A stretch of 54,952 nt of DNA from an uncultured Gemmatimonadota bacterium (GTDB lineage: Bacteria; Gemmatimonadota; Gemmatimonadetes; Gemmatimonadales; Gemmatimonadaceae). Every line of letters starts with the position of its first letter. The first letter of the stretch is position 1. This document shows, piece by piece, positions 9,636 through 18,700 of this stretch. A program made the translations under genes and the position numbers. The notes below the pieces were generated by a model that searched no databases, was not told where the DNA came from, and saw nothing but the letters and a program-made list of their open reading frames with translations. Location: contig CADEDA010000001.1 of assembly GCA_902825965.1 (NCBI GenBank), positions 426,550 to 481,501 of the forward strand, read 5' to 3'.

Positions 9636-10027
9636 TGCACAGGATCCTGCAGCCCGATGGGTGGGCGCGACCGCGCGGCTACGCGAACGGCGTCTCCGCG
9701 CAGGGACGCACGGTCTGGGTCGCGGGCCAGATCGGCTGGGACGCCGAGCAACGACTCGTCGCCGGCGGCCTCGTGCCGCAGGCGGAACAGGCGCTGCGCA
9801 ACATCGTCGCGGTACTCGCGACCGACGGGGCGCGGGCCGAGCACGTGGTGCGCCTCACGTGGTACGTCACCGACCGTGCCGCGTACCTCGCGTCCGCGGC
9901 CGCGCTGGGCGACGCGTATCGCCGCGTGATGGGCCGGCACTTCCCGGCCATGTCCGCCGTGGAGGTCTCGGCCCTCATGGAGGCCGACGCGGTGGTCGAG
10001 ATCGAGGCGACCGCCGTCGTGCCCTGA
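9635..10027 (+). CDS. RidA-like protein lacking the catalytic arginine
   Basis: 130 aa YjgF/RidA fold, last gene of the anthranilate-type operon; ATG overlaps the ligase stop. The C-terminal block reads FPAMSAVEV...VVEIEATAVV: Met106 stands where canonical RidA has its essential Arg (FPARSxVEV). It therefore belongs to an Arg-less Rid subgroup and probably does not act as a general 2-aminoacrylate deaminase. Because ACMR makes a ring enamine (2-amino-5-oxocyclohexenyl-CoA), deamination or isomerisation of that intermediate is an attractive role, but this is inference. Only 3 nt separate its stop from the stop of the convergent kinase gene. Confidence 0.9.
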   Translation: MHRILQPDGWARPRGYANGVSAQGRTVWVAGQIGWDAEQRLVAGGLVPQAEQALRNIVAVLATDGARAEHVVRLTWYVTDRAAYLASAAALGDAYRRVMGRHFPAMSAVEVSALMEADAVVEIEATAVVP

Positions 10028-10030
10028 CGC

Positions 10031-11503
10031 TCAGGCCAGGCGCACCGCCGGCAGGACGAAGCGCACCACCGCACCGCCCTCGCGCGCGTTCTCCAGCTCC
10101 AGTGCGCCGCGATGGGCGTCCACGATGCCGCGCGCGATGAACAGCCCGAGTCCCGTGCTGCCGGCGTGCGGTCGTGTCGTCACGAACGGCTCCCCGAGGC
10201 GACGGATGAGTTCGGGCGGGAAGCCGGGGCCGTTGTCCCGCACCTCGATGACGACATCGCCCTTCGCCGAGGTGCGCGTCGCCACGTCGATCGACGCCGG
10301 CCGCGTGGGATCGCCCCGCACGGCGGCGGCCGCATTCACCAGTGCGTTCTCGAGCGCCTGCACCAGTCGGGATTCGTCCCCGACCACGTGCGGGACCGTC
10401 TGCATGCGCAGCCGCGGCGCAGGCAGGTCGCGCAGGCTGGGCGCCGCGGCGGCGACGGCGCGCATGACCAACGCCGTGGGATCCAGCACCTTGAGCTCCT
10501 CCGGCGGCCCCTGCGAGTAGGTGCGCAGTCCCTCGACCACGCGCTGGATGCGCGCACTGGCATCGAAGGCGTTCGTGAACGCCTCGTCGGCACCCGCGAC
10601 CCCGCGCTCCCGCACCGCGTCGCGCAGCTCCTCGAGGCTCAGCTGCAGGTACTGCAGCGGGTTGTTGATCTCGTGTCCCACCCCGGCGGCGATGCGGCCG
10701 AGCGCGGCGAATCGTTCCTGCACCAGCAGCGCATCGCGCGCCTCGTCGCGTTGGGTGGTGGCCGTGCGCACCTCATCGGCCAGGCGCAGCGAGAGGGACT
10801 GCAACCGGCGCGCATCCTCGCCGAAGCGCCGCAGCAGCTGCGCGGTGACCGGGACCACGAGTCCGATGTAGCCGATCTCGGCCACGTAGATGAAGTCCAG
10901 CTGTCCGGCGGCGACGAGCACCTCGAGGGTGCCGCAGGCCACGAAGACCATGAAGCCGACGACGATCGCGGCCGCCCCCGGCACGCCGCGCCGGGCCTGC
11001 TGCCACTGCGCGGAGAGGCTCCAGGCGAGCAAGAGCACCGTGACCGCCGCCGAGAACGTACCGGCGGCGCTGAGTGCGGGGATGACGAACTCGAGCTTGA
11101 GCGCGCTCACGCGCACGGTCTCCACCTGCGTGATGTCCACCGCCGCGCCGGAGAGCGAGCACCAGAGCGTGAACAGCAGGTGTGCGCCGGCCACGAGGCG
11201 CACGGTCGGCGGGATTGAGCGCAGCCGCCCCTCGCTGTCAGCCAGGCTGTACCACAGCCACACGATGGAGTGCAACGCCGCGACCGTCAGGTTGCAGCGC
11301 GTCACCCAGCCGCTGCCCACGTCGGAACTCAGGTAGAGGTAGCCGAGGGCGTCGAACAGGCTGTAGAGGCCGGCCGTCACCGCCAACCACGCGACGATGC
11401 GCACCCGCTCCCAGCCGGGCGCCCGCGCGATCGCGAACGCCGCGATCGCCGCGGCGACCTGCAGGGCGAACGTGACCGACGAGAGGGCGAGGAGGAGGTT
11501 CAC
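10031..11503 (-). CDS. Membrane-bound sensor histidine kinase
   Basis: 490 aa. About seven hydrophobic segments in residues 1-225 form a membrane sensor region (starting LLLALSSVTFALQVAAAIAAF), then a coiled-coil linker rich in Arg/Glu, a HisKA domain with the phospho-acceptor in AAGVGHEINNP (near residue 277) and a full HATPase domain: N box ALENALVNAA, G1 VRDNGPGFP, F box EPFVTT and G2 GSTGLGLF. No response regulator is adjacent, so its partner is unknown. It is convergent with the anthranilate-type operon and divergent from the KAS III gene with only 48 bp between start codons. Confidence 0.92.
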   Translation of the reverse strand: MNLLLALSSVTFALQVAAAIAAFAIARAPGWERVRIVAWLAVTAGLYSLFDALGYLYLSSDVGSGWVTRCNLTVAALHSIVWLWYSLADSEGRLRSIPPTVRLVAGAHLLFTLWCSLSGAAVDITQVETVRVSALKLEFVIPALSAAGTFSAAVTVLLLAWSLSAQWQQARRGVPGAAAIVVGFMVFVACGTLEVLVAAGQLDFIYVAEIGYIGLVVPVTAQLLRRFGEDARRLQSLSLRLADEVRTATTQRDEARDALLVQERFAALGRIAAGVGHEINNPLQYLQLSLEELRDAVRERGVAGADEAFTNAFDASARIQRVVEGLRTYSQGPPEELKVLDPTALVMRAVAAAAPSLRDLPAPRLRMQTVPHVVGDESRLVQALENALVNAAAAVRGDPTRPASIDVATRTSAKGDVVIEVRDNGPGFPPELIRRLGEPFVTTRPHAGSTGLGLFIARGIVDAHRGALELENAREGGAVVRFVLPAVRLA

Positions 11504-11551
11504 GGCGACTCACGGTTGCGCATCGGCCCGGGAGTGGCATCTTCCCCGCCT

Positions 11552-12691
11552 ATGCCGAACACCTATGCGGCGATCACAGGCTGGGGCGCGTGTATGCCGC
11601 CTGCGACGCTCACGAATGACGACCTGTCAACCTTTCTGGAAACCTCGGACGAGTGGATCACGTCGCGCACGGGCATGAAGGAGCGGCGGATCTCGCACGT
11701 GAGTGCCGTGGAACTGTCCACCGTGGCCGCCCAGCGGGCACTCGCCTGCGCCGGCCTTGAGGCCGCCGACCTCGACCTGATCATCTACGGCGGGGTGAGC
11801 AACGAGGAGCTCTGCCCCAACAGCGCCTCCGGCGTGCAACTCGCCCTCGGTGCCCGGAAGGCCGCGGCGGTGGACCTCAACACCGCCTGCACCAGCTTCT
11901 GCTACGGCCTCGCGACCGCGACGGCGATGATCCGCACCGGGTTGATCCGCAATGCCGTCGTGATCGGCGTGGAGCTGATCTCGCGCTACATGGACTGGAG
12001 CAACCGCAACGTCGCGGTGCTGTTCGGGGACGGCGCCGCCGCCGTGGTGCTGCAGGCCAGCGATGTCGAGCAGGGCATGCTCGGCGCGGTGCTCGGATGC
12101 GACGCCGAGGCACGGCAGACACTGCGGGTGCGCGGCTTCGGCTGCGGATACTCCGGGTACGGCATCACGTTCGGCGACACGCTGTGGGACTTCGACGGCC
12201 AGGTGATCTTCAAGCGAGCCGTCCAGGCGATGTCGCAGGCCTCCGTGCAGGTGCTCGCCGACCATGGCGTGCGCGCGGACGACGTGAGCCTCGTGATCCC
12301 GCACCAGGCCAACCTGCGCATCATCGAGAGCGTGGCCAAGCACGCAGGCATCCCGATGGAGAAGGTGATCGTCACCGTACAGAAGTACGGGAACATGAGC
12401 GCGGCGACCGTGCCGGTCGCCTTGGTCGAGGCGCTCGACGCCGGGCGCGTGCAGCCCGGCAGCTGGATCCTCATGCCTGCCTTCGGCGGCGGGCTCACGT
12501 ACTGCTCGCTGCTCGTGAAGTGGGGTGACCGCATCACGCCGCGCGCGACGAGCAGCGCCGCGCTCCCGCCCGTGACCGAATCGGCCCTCGCGATGGTCAA
12601 CCGCATCCGGGCCAACCAGGACCCGCATGGGCGCTCCTTCGCCGGACTCATGGCCCCCGTGTTCACCGAGGCGCGACTCGGGATGTCGTGA
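11552..12691 (+). CDS. 3-oxoacyl-ACP synthase III (FabH-like, C-terminally extended)
   Basis: 379 aa thiolase-fold condensing enzyme. The KAS III triad is complete: Cys113 in LNTACTSFCYG, His251 in PHQANLRI and Asn281 in YGNMSAATVP; the C-terminal GGGLTYCSLLVKW also matches. The last 50 or so residues after SLLVKWGDR go beyond the usual ~320-aa FabH length and match no feature I recognise. It may start fatty acid synthesis or act in a secondary chain-building reaction; no other fab genes are adjacent. The ATG at 11552 starts the conserved YAAITGWG strand. A TTGCGC-N16-CATCTT promoter-like pair at 11516-11543 would give a very short leader. Confidence 0.9.
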   Translation: MPNTYAAITGWGACMPPATLTNDDLSTFLETSDEWITSRTGMKERRISHVSAVELSTVAAQRALACAGLEAADLDLIIYGGVSNEELCPNSASGVQLALGARKAAAVDLNTACTSFCYGLATATAMIRTGLIRNAVVIGVELISRYMDWSNRNVAVLFGDGAAAVVLQASDVEQGMLGAVLGCDAEARQTLRVRGFGCGYSGYGITFGDTLWDFDGQVIFKRAVQAMSQASVQVLADHGVRADDVSLVIPHQANLRIIESVAKHAGIPMEKVIVTVQKYGNMSAATVPVALVEALDAGRVQPGSWILMPAFGGGLTYCSLLVKWGDRITPRATSSAALPPVTESALAMVNRIRANQDPHGRSFAGLMAPVFTEARLGMS

Positions 12692-12722
12692 CGGGTCGCG
12701 CCGTCGCGCATCACCTCCTGCA

Positions 12723-12743
12723 CATGGTGGAAGGTCCACCATG
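12723..12743. repeat. Perfect 9-bp inverted repeat (hairpin or operator)
   Basis: CATGGTGGA, 3-nt spacer AGG, TCCACCATG: a perfect 9+3+9 palindrome between the KAS III stop and the Tat-exported protein's start. There is no T-run after it, so it is not a classic intrinsic terminator. It could be an operator, an attenuating hairpin 19 nt before the start codon, or an mRNA-stability element. Confidence 0.7.
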
Positions 12744-12762
12744 ACATCTCAACGGAGTGAGC

Positions 12763-13440
12763 ATGACTACCCGACGTGACTTCCTGGACACCCTTGCCGT
12801 GGGCTCGCTCGCCCTCGGCGCCTTCCCGCTCGGCTTGGCCGCACAGCCCACCACCCTCACGGCCGGTCGGTCGCGCGCGCACACGGCCGACTGGGACGTC
12901 AACTGGCACACGCGGCTCAACACCAGGTACCGCGCGATCTTCGACGTGCCCGAGGTCGAGAGCGGCTACGGCGTGTGGCGGTCATCGCTGTGGGTGCGGC
13001 AGTACCAGGCCGTGCTCGGGGTCGAACCGCGCGAGACCTCCACGGCGCTGGTGCTGCGCCACAACGCCATCATCCTCGCGATGCAGCAGGGCTTCTGGGA
13101 CCGCTACGACATCGGCATGGGGCACAAGGTGACGCATCCGCTCACCATGGAGCCCACCAAGCGCAACCCGGCGCTGCTCGATGCCGGCGACGGCCTGCCC
13201 GACCCGTACGCGACGTTCGCGCTGCCGGCGTTCCTGCAGCGCGGCGGGATCGTGCTTGCCTGCGACCTCGCGCTGCAGGACCTCGTCGCCGTCGTGAAGC
13301 GGGCCGAGGGATTGAGCGATGCGGCCGCCACCGAGCGCACGCGCGCCTGGCTGGTGCCCGGCGTGATCCTGCAGCCCTCGGGCGTGTTCGCCGTGCTGCG
13401 GGCGCAGGAAGCGGGCGCGCGCTACATCCGCGCGAGCTGA
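12763..13440 (+). CDS. Tat-exported protein of unknown function (DsrE-like fold suspected)
   Basis: 225 aa. The N-terminus TTRRDFLDTLAVGSLALGAFPLGLAAQ is a twin-arginine signal sequence, so the mature protein should be periplasmic and may fold before export. The rest has no metal-binding cluster that I recognise. RHNAIILAMQQGFWDRY and the C-terminal PSGVFAVLRAQEAGARYI resemble DsrE/DsrF-like sulfur-relay folds, but this is a weak impression. ATG at 12763 chosen because GGAG lies 5 nt upstream; GTG at 12757 is possible. Its stop abuts the pbpC stop with no gap. Confidence 0.8.
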   Translation: MTTRRDFLDTLAVGSLALGAFPLGLAAQPTTLTAGRSRAHTADWDVNWHTRLNTRYRAIFDVPEVESGYGVWRSSLWVRQYQAVLGVEPRETSTALVLRHNAIILAMQQGFWDRYDIGMGHKVTHPLTMEPTKRNPALLDAGDGLPDPYATFALPAFLQRGGIVLACDLALQDLVAVVKRAEGLSDAAATERTRAWLVPGVILQPSGVFAVLRAQEAGARYIRAS

Positions 13441-15798
13441 TCACTCCACGCGGATCCTGACCTCCGCCACCGCGCCGTTGCCCGCAACGGCGCGGATGGT
13501 GTGGGCACCGGCGCGCAGTGCCCAGCGCGACTGCATCCACGGCTGCCCATCCACGAACCAGCGGACCGCCCCCGCATCGCCGGCCGCGCGCAGGGCCACG
13601 GTCGCATAGTCGCCGGGCACCCCCGGCGGCATCCGGTACACGTCGCCATCCGCCGGCGAGACGATGCGGAACCCGCGCGGCACGTCGTCCCGTGCCACGG
13701 ACCCCGCGCTCGCGCCCGCGCTCGCGCCTTCTCTCGCGTCGCGCGTGTCGAACAGCGGCTCCGATTCCGCTGCCGCGTGCGCGCGGGCGTCGTAGCGCAG
13801 GTCGCCCTGCGTCACCCAACTCGCGAAGCGTTCCGGCAAGCGCACCCGACCGCCACGCACCCACGTGTCCGCCACGGTGGGCGCGGTGCCCGGGACGAAC
13901 CACTCGCGTGTGCCCGGGCAATCCCGCGTCGGCAGCAGGCCGGACACCGCACACACGTCCACGGCCTCGAGCCCGACCGCGTCCGGCGCCGGCAACACGC
14001 CGGGTGCGTACCGGGCGGCGGTGATGGCGACCGCGCGATGCAGCAACGGTCCCGCACCCGTCACGCCGCTCACGCCTTCCATCGGACGTCCGGTCACGTC
14101 GCCGGCCCACACCGCGACGGTGAAGCTGCCGGTCACGCCGATCGCCCAGTTGTCCGTGAAGTGCCGCGAGGTCCCCGTCTTCACCGCGACCGGGAACGGG
14201 AAGTCGAACGGCGTGCGCACGCCGAACCCCGGGATGCGCGCTGCGGGATCCGCGAGCACGTCGAGCACCAGCGCGGCCGCCTGCGCGGAGACAACGCGGC
14301 GCCCGTCGCCCGGCGCGGGATCGTTCCGCGTGCGGTCCCAGCGCCATGCACTGTAGCGCCCGCCGTTCGCGAAGGTGCGATACCCGTTGGCGAGCTCGAG
14401 CAAGGTCACGTCCCCGTTGCCGAGCGCGAGTCCGAGCCCATAGTGGTCCGCCGTGCGATGCAGCGAGCGGAACCCCGCGAGATGCAACGTGTGCAGGAAC
14501 GGTCCGGTGCCGACCTGCTCGGCCAGCAGCACCGCGGGCACGTTGTACGAGCTCGCCAGTGCCTCGCGCGCGCGCACGGGACCATGGAAGCGACGGTCGT
14601 AGTTGCGCGGCTCGTACGGCCCCGAGACGGTCGCGAAGGACGTGGGCACGTCGGCGAGGATGGTCGCGGCGGTCACGCCGGCGTCGAACGCCATCGCGTA
14701 CAGGAACGGCTTGAGCGCCGAGCCCGGCTGTCGCGCGGCGGTCACGACATCGGTCTGTCCATGGCGCGGCTCGTAGAAGTCCGGCGAACCGACCCACGCG
14801 CGGACCGCACCCGTGGCATTGTCCAGCACGACCGCGGCCGCCTGACGCACCCCGCGGCCGGCGAGCTGTTCGACGGTCTGCCGTACCTCCGACTCCAGTT
14901 CGGCCTGCAATCCGGCGTCGAGTGTCGTCGCGAGGACCACGTCGGTGTTGGCCTGCGTGCGGACCTCGGCGAGCAAGCGCGTCGTGAAGTGCGGCGCGAG
15001 GAACGGATCGCGTGAGCGGCGCGTGAGCGGCGGCTCGCGACGCGCCCGCGCGGCGACCTCCTCCGACACGGCGCCCAGCCGCTGCATGCGGTCCAGCGCC
15101 ACGCCACGCCGCCGCGCCGCCCGCCGCGGCGCGGTGATCGGATTGTCGCGCGACGGCGCGTGGGCGAGTCCGGCGAGCATCGCGGCCTCCCCGACACTCA
15201 TCTCGTCCGCCGACGCGCCCATGTACAACGCGGCCGCCGCGCCCACGCCCACGGTGCTCTGCCCGAGGTGCACGCGGTTGAGGTACTGCTCGAGGATCTC
15301 CGTCTTCTCGAGGTGCCAGTCGAGCCGGAAGGCCCAGGCGGTCTCGGACAGCTTGGAGCGCCAACCGCGTGTCCCCGGACGGAGCAGGCGTGCGAGCTGC
15401 ATGGTGATCGTGGACGCACCCGAGACGATCCGGCCCGACTGCAGGTTGTCACGGGCGGCGCGCAGCGCCGCGGCCGCATCGACGCCGGGATGGTCCCAGA
15501 AGCGACGGTCCTCGGTCGCGACGAACGCGGCGATCACGTCCGGATCCATCTGCGGGTAGGGAATCCAGCGCGCGCGTTCGCCGTCCGCACCACGCGTCGC
15601 GCGCAACAGCACCCCGTGCCGGTCGGTGATGCGCACGCCCGTGCCGGTGGGCACCGACACCAAGCCGTCGGGCAACGGCAGGCAGACCCACACCGCCAGC
15701 ACCGCGGTCGCGGCCAGCGCACCCGTGAGCACGGCAAGCGCCGCCACGCGCAGCGCGCGCCACACACGCCGGAGGCGCGGCCGCCATCGCTCGTGCAT
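13441..15798 (-). CDS. pbpC: Penicillin-binding protein 1C (bifunctional)
   Basis: 785 aa inner-membrane peptidoglycan synthase. One transmembrane segment (about residues 17-40) is followed by the glycosyltransferase domain with the catalytic Glu in ATEDRRFWDHPG and the GASTITMQLARLL block, then the transpeptidase domain with SALK (Ser near 360), SYN (near 418) and KTG (near 540). The region from about 690 onward is the PbpC-specific C-terminal domain. The ATG overlaps the alpha-2-macroglobulin stop (TGATG); GTG at 15801 is also possible. The alpha-2-macroglobulin/pbpC pair is conserved in E. coli, where it is thought to link protease defence with wall repair. An Ala/Ser/Gly-rich repeat (ASAGASAG) lies before the C-terminal domain. 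Confidence 0.95.
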   Translation of the reverse strand: MHERWRPRLRRVWRALRVAALAVLTGALAATAVLAVWVCLPLPDGLVSVPTGTGVRITDRHGVLLRATRGADGERARWIPYPQMDPDVIAAFVATEDRRFWDHPGVDAAAALRAARDNLQSGRIVSGASTITMQLARLLRPGTRGWRSKLSETAWAFRLDWHLEKTEILEQYLNRVHLGQSTVGVGAAAALYMGASADEMSVGEAAMLAGLAHAPSRDNPITAPRRAARRRGVALDRMQRLGAVSEEVAARARREPPLTRRSRDPFLAPHFTTRLLAEVRTQANTDVVLATTLDAGLQAELESEVRQTVEQLAGRGVRQAAAVVLDNATGAVRAWVGSPDFYEPRHGQTDVVTAARQPGSALKPFLYAMAFDAGVTAATILADVPTSFATVSGPYEPRNYDRRFHGPVRAREALASSYNVPAVLLAEQVGTGPFLHTLHLAGFRSLHRTADHYGLGLALGNGDVTLLELANGYRTFANGGRYSAWRWDRTRNDPAPGDGRRVVSAQAAALVLDVLADPAARIPGFGVRTPFDFPFPVAVKTGTSRHFTDNWAIGVTGSFTVAVWAGDVTGRPMEGVSGVTGAGPLLHRAVAITAARYAPGVLPAPDAVGLEAVDVCAVSGLLPTRDCPGTREWFVPGTAPTVADTWVRGGRVRLPERFASWVTQGDLRYDARAHAAAESEPLFDTRDAREGASAGASAGSVARDDVPRGFRIVSPADGDVYRMPPGVPGDYATVALRAAGDAGAVRWFVDGQPWMQSRWALRAGAHTIRAVAGNGAVAEVRIRVE

Positions 15799-18700
15799 CA
15801 CTTCCGTTCCGTCACCACGAAGCGACCGCCGTCGCTTCGCCCGTTCACCCCCGGGTTGTACATCTCCTCGGCCTGCGCCGGCAGCCGCAGGAACGAGCCC
15901 GGCGTGGTCGCCCGCGCCACGTAACTCACGTTCCAGGTCCCCGCCCAGAGCACGGCCGCCGAGTAGACCACGCGGTCGTCACGGATCTCGCGGAAGTCCC
16001 AGGGTGTCCACCAGCCGGAATCCCAGCGACCCAGGCCGTAGCTCGAATCGAGGGTCCCCTGGTCACTGTCCGCTTCCTCCTCCGACGGACGCTCGAGTTG
16101 CCGCGGTGCGCCACCCAGGGTCGTCTCGGTGCGGAGAGAGAGGTCCACGGCCTCGAGTCCGGCCGGCAGCGGGTCGTCGAGCACCACGAAGCGCCGGAGG
16201 TTCTTGGTGCTCACGCGGAGGCGCACGCGCACGAGTTCGCCCTCGGCGATCGACGTGATCGGTGTGCCGTCACTGAAGCGCTCGTACCAGCGTTCCACCT
16301 GGATCCCAGCGTCGGCCGGCCGCTGCGGCGGGGCATTGGGCACCTCGGTCACTGTCACGTGGTAGAACGACGGCAGCGCCGAGGCACCGGTCGCGGCAAG
16401 CGAGAGCCGCAGTGGTCGCGTGTCGCCGTTCACGGGCCCGAGCATCGGCCCGATGGCGGAGGAGGTGTCGCGCAGCGGCCCGGTGGTGCCCGCGACCACG
16501 CGCCGGCCGCTGCGGATGACGATCGAGCGCGGAGGCTGCGCGCGCGCCGCCTGCGTGAACTGCGCCAGCGCGCGCGCCGTGTAGGCCATGTCCTGCGTCG
16601 AGAAGTAGGGATTGCGCTCGATCAGCACGAGGCGTTCCACGAGCGGCCCGAGCACGGGCGACTCGGGATCCACCGTGAGCAGCACGCGCAGCAACTGCGC
16701 GTAGTCGCGCGACTCCGAACGGAAGTACCAGCCCGTGGAGTCCACCGGCAGCGAGGCCACGTAGCCCTCGACCTTCACCGATTCCGTGATGGGTGCGAGG
16801 ATGCGCCGCGATTCGGACACGGCCTCGCGACGGGCGAAGGTCTCCGCCAGGCGCAGGCGGTCGGCGCGCCGCATCAGCGCGACGGAGCGCAGCAGTTCGT
16901 TCTCGGCGGCGACGTCCGGCTCGCCGAGCCGGCTCAGCACGTCGGCCGCCGCGACCTGGTCGGCGAGCCGAGTCCCGCGCGCGTCGTACCAGTCGCGCAA
17001 CGCCGCCGCCTGCTGCGCGGGCGTCTGTCGCAGCGCGGTGCGCAGGTACTCCGCGAGCCGTGACAGCGCCGCACTGTCGACGGCGATCCCGAGGGCCCGC
17101 GCCTCCACCATGGCCCCAGCCGCGTAGGCACTCAGCCACGGCGACGTCCAGTCGCCGCTGCCCCAGTAGCCGATCCCGCCGTCGGCGCGCTGCCGGCTCA
17201 GCAGAATCCCGATGCCGCGCGCCACGCCGGCGCGCGTCTGCGCGACCTCGGTGGGCGACAACGCGCTCTCCGTCTGCAACAGGGCGAGCGCCGGGTGCAG
17301 TTGGCTGGAGATCTGCTCCGTGCACCCATAGGGATAGAGCCGGAACCGCCGCTCGATGCCGCGCATCACCACCGCGGGCGTGGGCCCGACGGCGATCGTG
17401 ATGCGCGAGCGCGCCGGGTCGATGTTCGCCGGCAGCTGGAACTCGATCGTCGCCGTGTCGCGCAGCGCACCGGCGATCGTCTTGGCGCGCGCCTGATGGT
17501 CCGGCTTCACGGGGATGCTCAGGCGGACGGCATCGACGTCCGTGCCCGACCGCACGTCGAACCGGAACGTCGCGCTGTCACCCGGTTGGGCGATGAAGCG
17601 GAACCGCGACTCGCTCCCCGTGCCTGCGGCGAGGGTGAGCGTGCGCTCCTGGGGACCGAGGGCGCGGATGCCCTGCGACTGCGCCTTCACGTTCACCGGC
17701 ACCGCGCGTCCATCACGCCGATTGATCACCGTGCCGGCCGACAGCGTGTCACCCGGTCGCACGAAGCGTGGGAGCGCCGGTCGCGCGACCACCGGACGTG
17801 TCACGAGCATCGGCAGTTCCGCATGCCCGAACCGGTCGCCGGCGGTGATCGCCACCGCCATCACGCGGAACGTCGTGAGGTTGTCCGGCAGCTTGGCCTT
17901 CACAGTCGCCGCGCCGGAGGAATCCGTCGCCACCGTCCCGAGGTAGAATGCGGTCGTCTTGAAGCGTGAACGCAGCACCTCGGAGCCGTCCGCACCGCCC
18001 CCGCCTCCCGGTGCGCGCCGTCCCTTCTCGCCTTCCGCCACCTGCGGCGTCACCGACACGAGGTTGGAAGCGAGACGCAGCCCCAGCCCGCGCGGCTCGT
18101 AGATCAGGTCCATCGGGTTCGGGGTCTTGTAGCCGGTGAGGGCCAGCACGCCCTCGTCCACCGCCCAGAGCGCCACCTCGGCGCGTTGCCCGCGGCCGCG
18201 CTGGTCGTGCACGGCGAGCGACACCTGCGCGCTGTCACCGGGACGATACTCAGGCTTGGAGAGGGCCAGCGCGACGCGCAGCCGCTTCACCTCGGGTGTC
18301 ACCTTCAACTCCACGTAGCCCACGCGCATCGTCGGGCGCCCCGGGTCGTCCAGCGACCCCGGCGCGGCGGAGCGTCCGCGCACCATCACGATCGACACGA
18401 ACACGTTGGGCGCGTGTGCCTCGGTGATGGGGATCTTGATCGTCTGTGACCCGCTCGTGATGCGGATCCGCCGCTGCTCGATCACCTGCTCGCGCTCCAC
18501 CGTGAGCCAGGCCTCGGCGTCGGTGAAGGGTGCGGCGAGCAGCACCGTCGCCGTGTCGCCGACATCGTAGCGCTCCTTGTCCGCGAACAGGTCCATCTTG
18601 AACTGCGACTCGTCGCTCCAGGGCACGAAGCCGGGCCCCGTCACCCATCGGCTGAAGCTCGTCGTGGCCACCCGTCCGTCGGCATCGGTCGCCGTGAACT

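Noticed and set aside
13701-13740. GCGCTCGCGCC repeat
   Set aside because: Coding repeat inside pbpC (ASAGASAG linker), not a separate element.
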